Of a DNA stretch of 36,654 bases, positions 36,105-36,654 are shown in pieces. Positions within the stretch are counted from its first letter, which is position 1; each line of letters opens with the position of its first letter. The position numbers and the translations under genes were made by a program. The stretch is from contig JACZSK010000017.1 in NCBI GenBank assembly GCA_022574255.1, positions 1 through 36,654 of the forward strand, in the 5' to 3' direction. A model generated the notes under the pieces. That model was not told where the DNA came from. It made no database searches and worked only from the letters and a program-made list of their open reading frames with translations. Origin of the DNA: Pseudomonadota bacterium (GTDB lineage: Bacteria > Pseudomonadota > Alphaproteobacteria > Sphingomonadales > SMXR01).

Positions 36105-36632
36105 TTGGTTTATCCGATCCAAGCCCTTTCACATTACTACCAGCGAACCGGCGACGAGAACGCCATCAGCGTAGCCAAGCGTTGCGCGGAACGAATGTGC
36201 TCGTTGCAGGGGCCGGCTGGGCAATGGTGGTGGCACTATGACGCCCGATGCGGAAGGGTGTTGGAAGAGTTTCCCGTCTATGCCATTCACCAGGACGCGA
36301 TGGGTCCGATGGCCTTGCTGGACCTACAGGCTGCCTGCGGCGTCGAGCACCGACACGCCTTGGAGCAGAGCCTGAACTGGCTCACTCATTCGCCGGAACT
36401 CAACGGCACGCTGATCGACGAGGAAGCGGGCGTGGTGTGGCGAAAGGTAGCCCGGCACGAGCCGGGTAAGCTCGTACGCTCGATTCAAGCGGTGGTGAGC
36501 CGGGCGCACCCAGCCCTGCGGGTTCCCGGGCTTGGCAGCGTGTTTCGCCCCGGCCGGGTTGACTGGGAGTCGCGTCCCTACCACTTCGGCTGGCTTCTGT
36601 ACGCATTGGCGCCAAGGCGGTTCCCACGATGA
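36105..36632 (+). CDS. probable 5'-truncated polysaccharide-type alpha-helical protein (3' part)
   Basis: From TTG 36105 the frame encodes 175 residues, but protein-like sequence extends upstream in the same frame to about 36018 (reading RLIQSGRTAPHWPAGANAAW, then SRAHVCCYADLVYPIQAL), right after the lipoprotein stop and without a good start codon or ribosome site. The segment QGPAGQWWWHYDARCGRVLE, VYAIHQDAMGPMALLDL and RPYHFGWLLYAL recalls uncharacterised all-alpha proteins found in exopolysaccharide or glycosyltransferase clusters, which I remember as being much longer. This suggests the N-terminal part is missing, by deletion or by an assembly junction. Its TGA overlaps the next start codon. 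Confidence 0.6.
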   Translation: MVYPIQALSHYYQRTGDENAISVAKRCAERMCSLQGPAGQWWWHYDARCGRVLEEFPVYAIHQDAMGPMALLDLQAACGVEHRHALEQSLNWLTHSPELNGTLIDEEAGVVWRKVARHEPGKLVRSIQAVVSRAHPALRVPGLGSVFRPGRVDWESRPYHFGWLLYALAPRRFPR

Positions 36633-36654
36633 CTGTCATGGAAGCACCTCTGAA
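36629..36654 (+). CDS. start of a further gene, cut by the window edge
   Basis: ATG at 36629 overlaps the TGA of the preceding frame (ATGA) and reads MTVMEAPL to the window end. Eight codons are too few to identify it. The coupling suggests an operon with the preceding frame. Confidence 0.45.

Overview
The window looks like chromosomal DNA of a free-living alphaproteobacterium, GC-rich with frequent GTG/TTG starts. The gene order comF-grxC-nit-DUF1178, ubiG/lysC, ptsP, prfA-prmC-DUF4167-clpB is a housekeeping neighbourhood typical of that class. A Flp-type pilin, an alphaproteobacterial-type sigma-32 promoter and a CtrA-type box agree with it. A placement near Rhodospirillales/Sneathiellales-like groups is only a guess. 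No tRNA, rRNA, insertion sequence, prophage or CRISPR array was recognised.

Layout. 1-4.6 kb (minus): two tandem paralogues, each TPR repeats fused to a C-terminal 2OG-Fe(II) oxygenase domain, then an unknown exported protein. 4.7-8.3 kb (minus): clpB behind a heat-shock promoter, and a DUF4167 protein. 8.6-14.3 kb (minus): rodZ-like, ispG, hisS, prfA and prmC, i.e. cell shape, isoprenoid synthesis and translation. 14.5-18.8 kb (minus): ptsP (EI-Ntr), a nitronate monooxygenase-like enzyme and a shortened aspartokinase lysC, divergent from ubiG. 19.7-22.2 kb (minus): comF, grxC, a nitrilase-family amidase and DUF1178. 22.4-24.5 kb: an NDUFAF5/BioC-like methyltransferase, a MutT/Nudix protein, an orphan Flp pilin and a small unknown protein. 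25-28.4 kb (plus): secA behind an unusual repeat-bearing leader, then an AhpD-like protein. 28.4-30.4 kb (minus): an orphan PAS histidine kinase. 30.5-31.8 kb (plus): two exported unknown proteins and a clear terminator. 32-35 kb (minus): nrdA-nrdB encoding class I ribonucleotide reductase. 35.4-36 kb (plus): a 57-residue exported peptide gene overlapping a lipoprotein gene. 36-36.6 kb: what looks like the 3' part of a larger gene, then the first codons of another.

Most interesting points. (1) The nrdA upstream region carries two NrdR-type boxes spaced 31 bp, one on a candidate -35 hexamer and one overlapping a perfect DnaA box, while neither reductase subunit shows an ATP-cone. This suggests transcriptional rather than allosteric control of overall activity. 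(2) LysC has apparently lost about one ACT domain, the part that normally binds feedback inhibitors. (3) The clpB sigma-32 promoter is flanked and filled by inverted repeats. (4) The secA leader carries a tandem pair of identical 24-bp hairpin units. (5) The tandem TPR-oxygenase pair has unknown substrates. No complete new multi-gene system is evident; these are leads.
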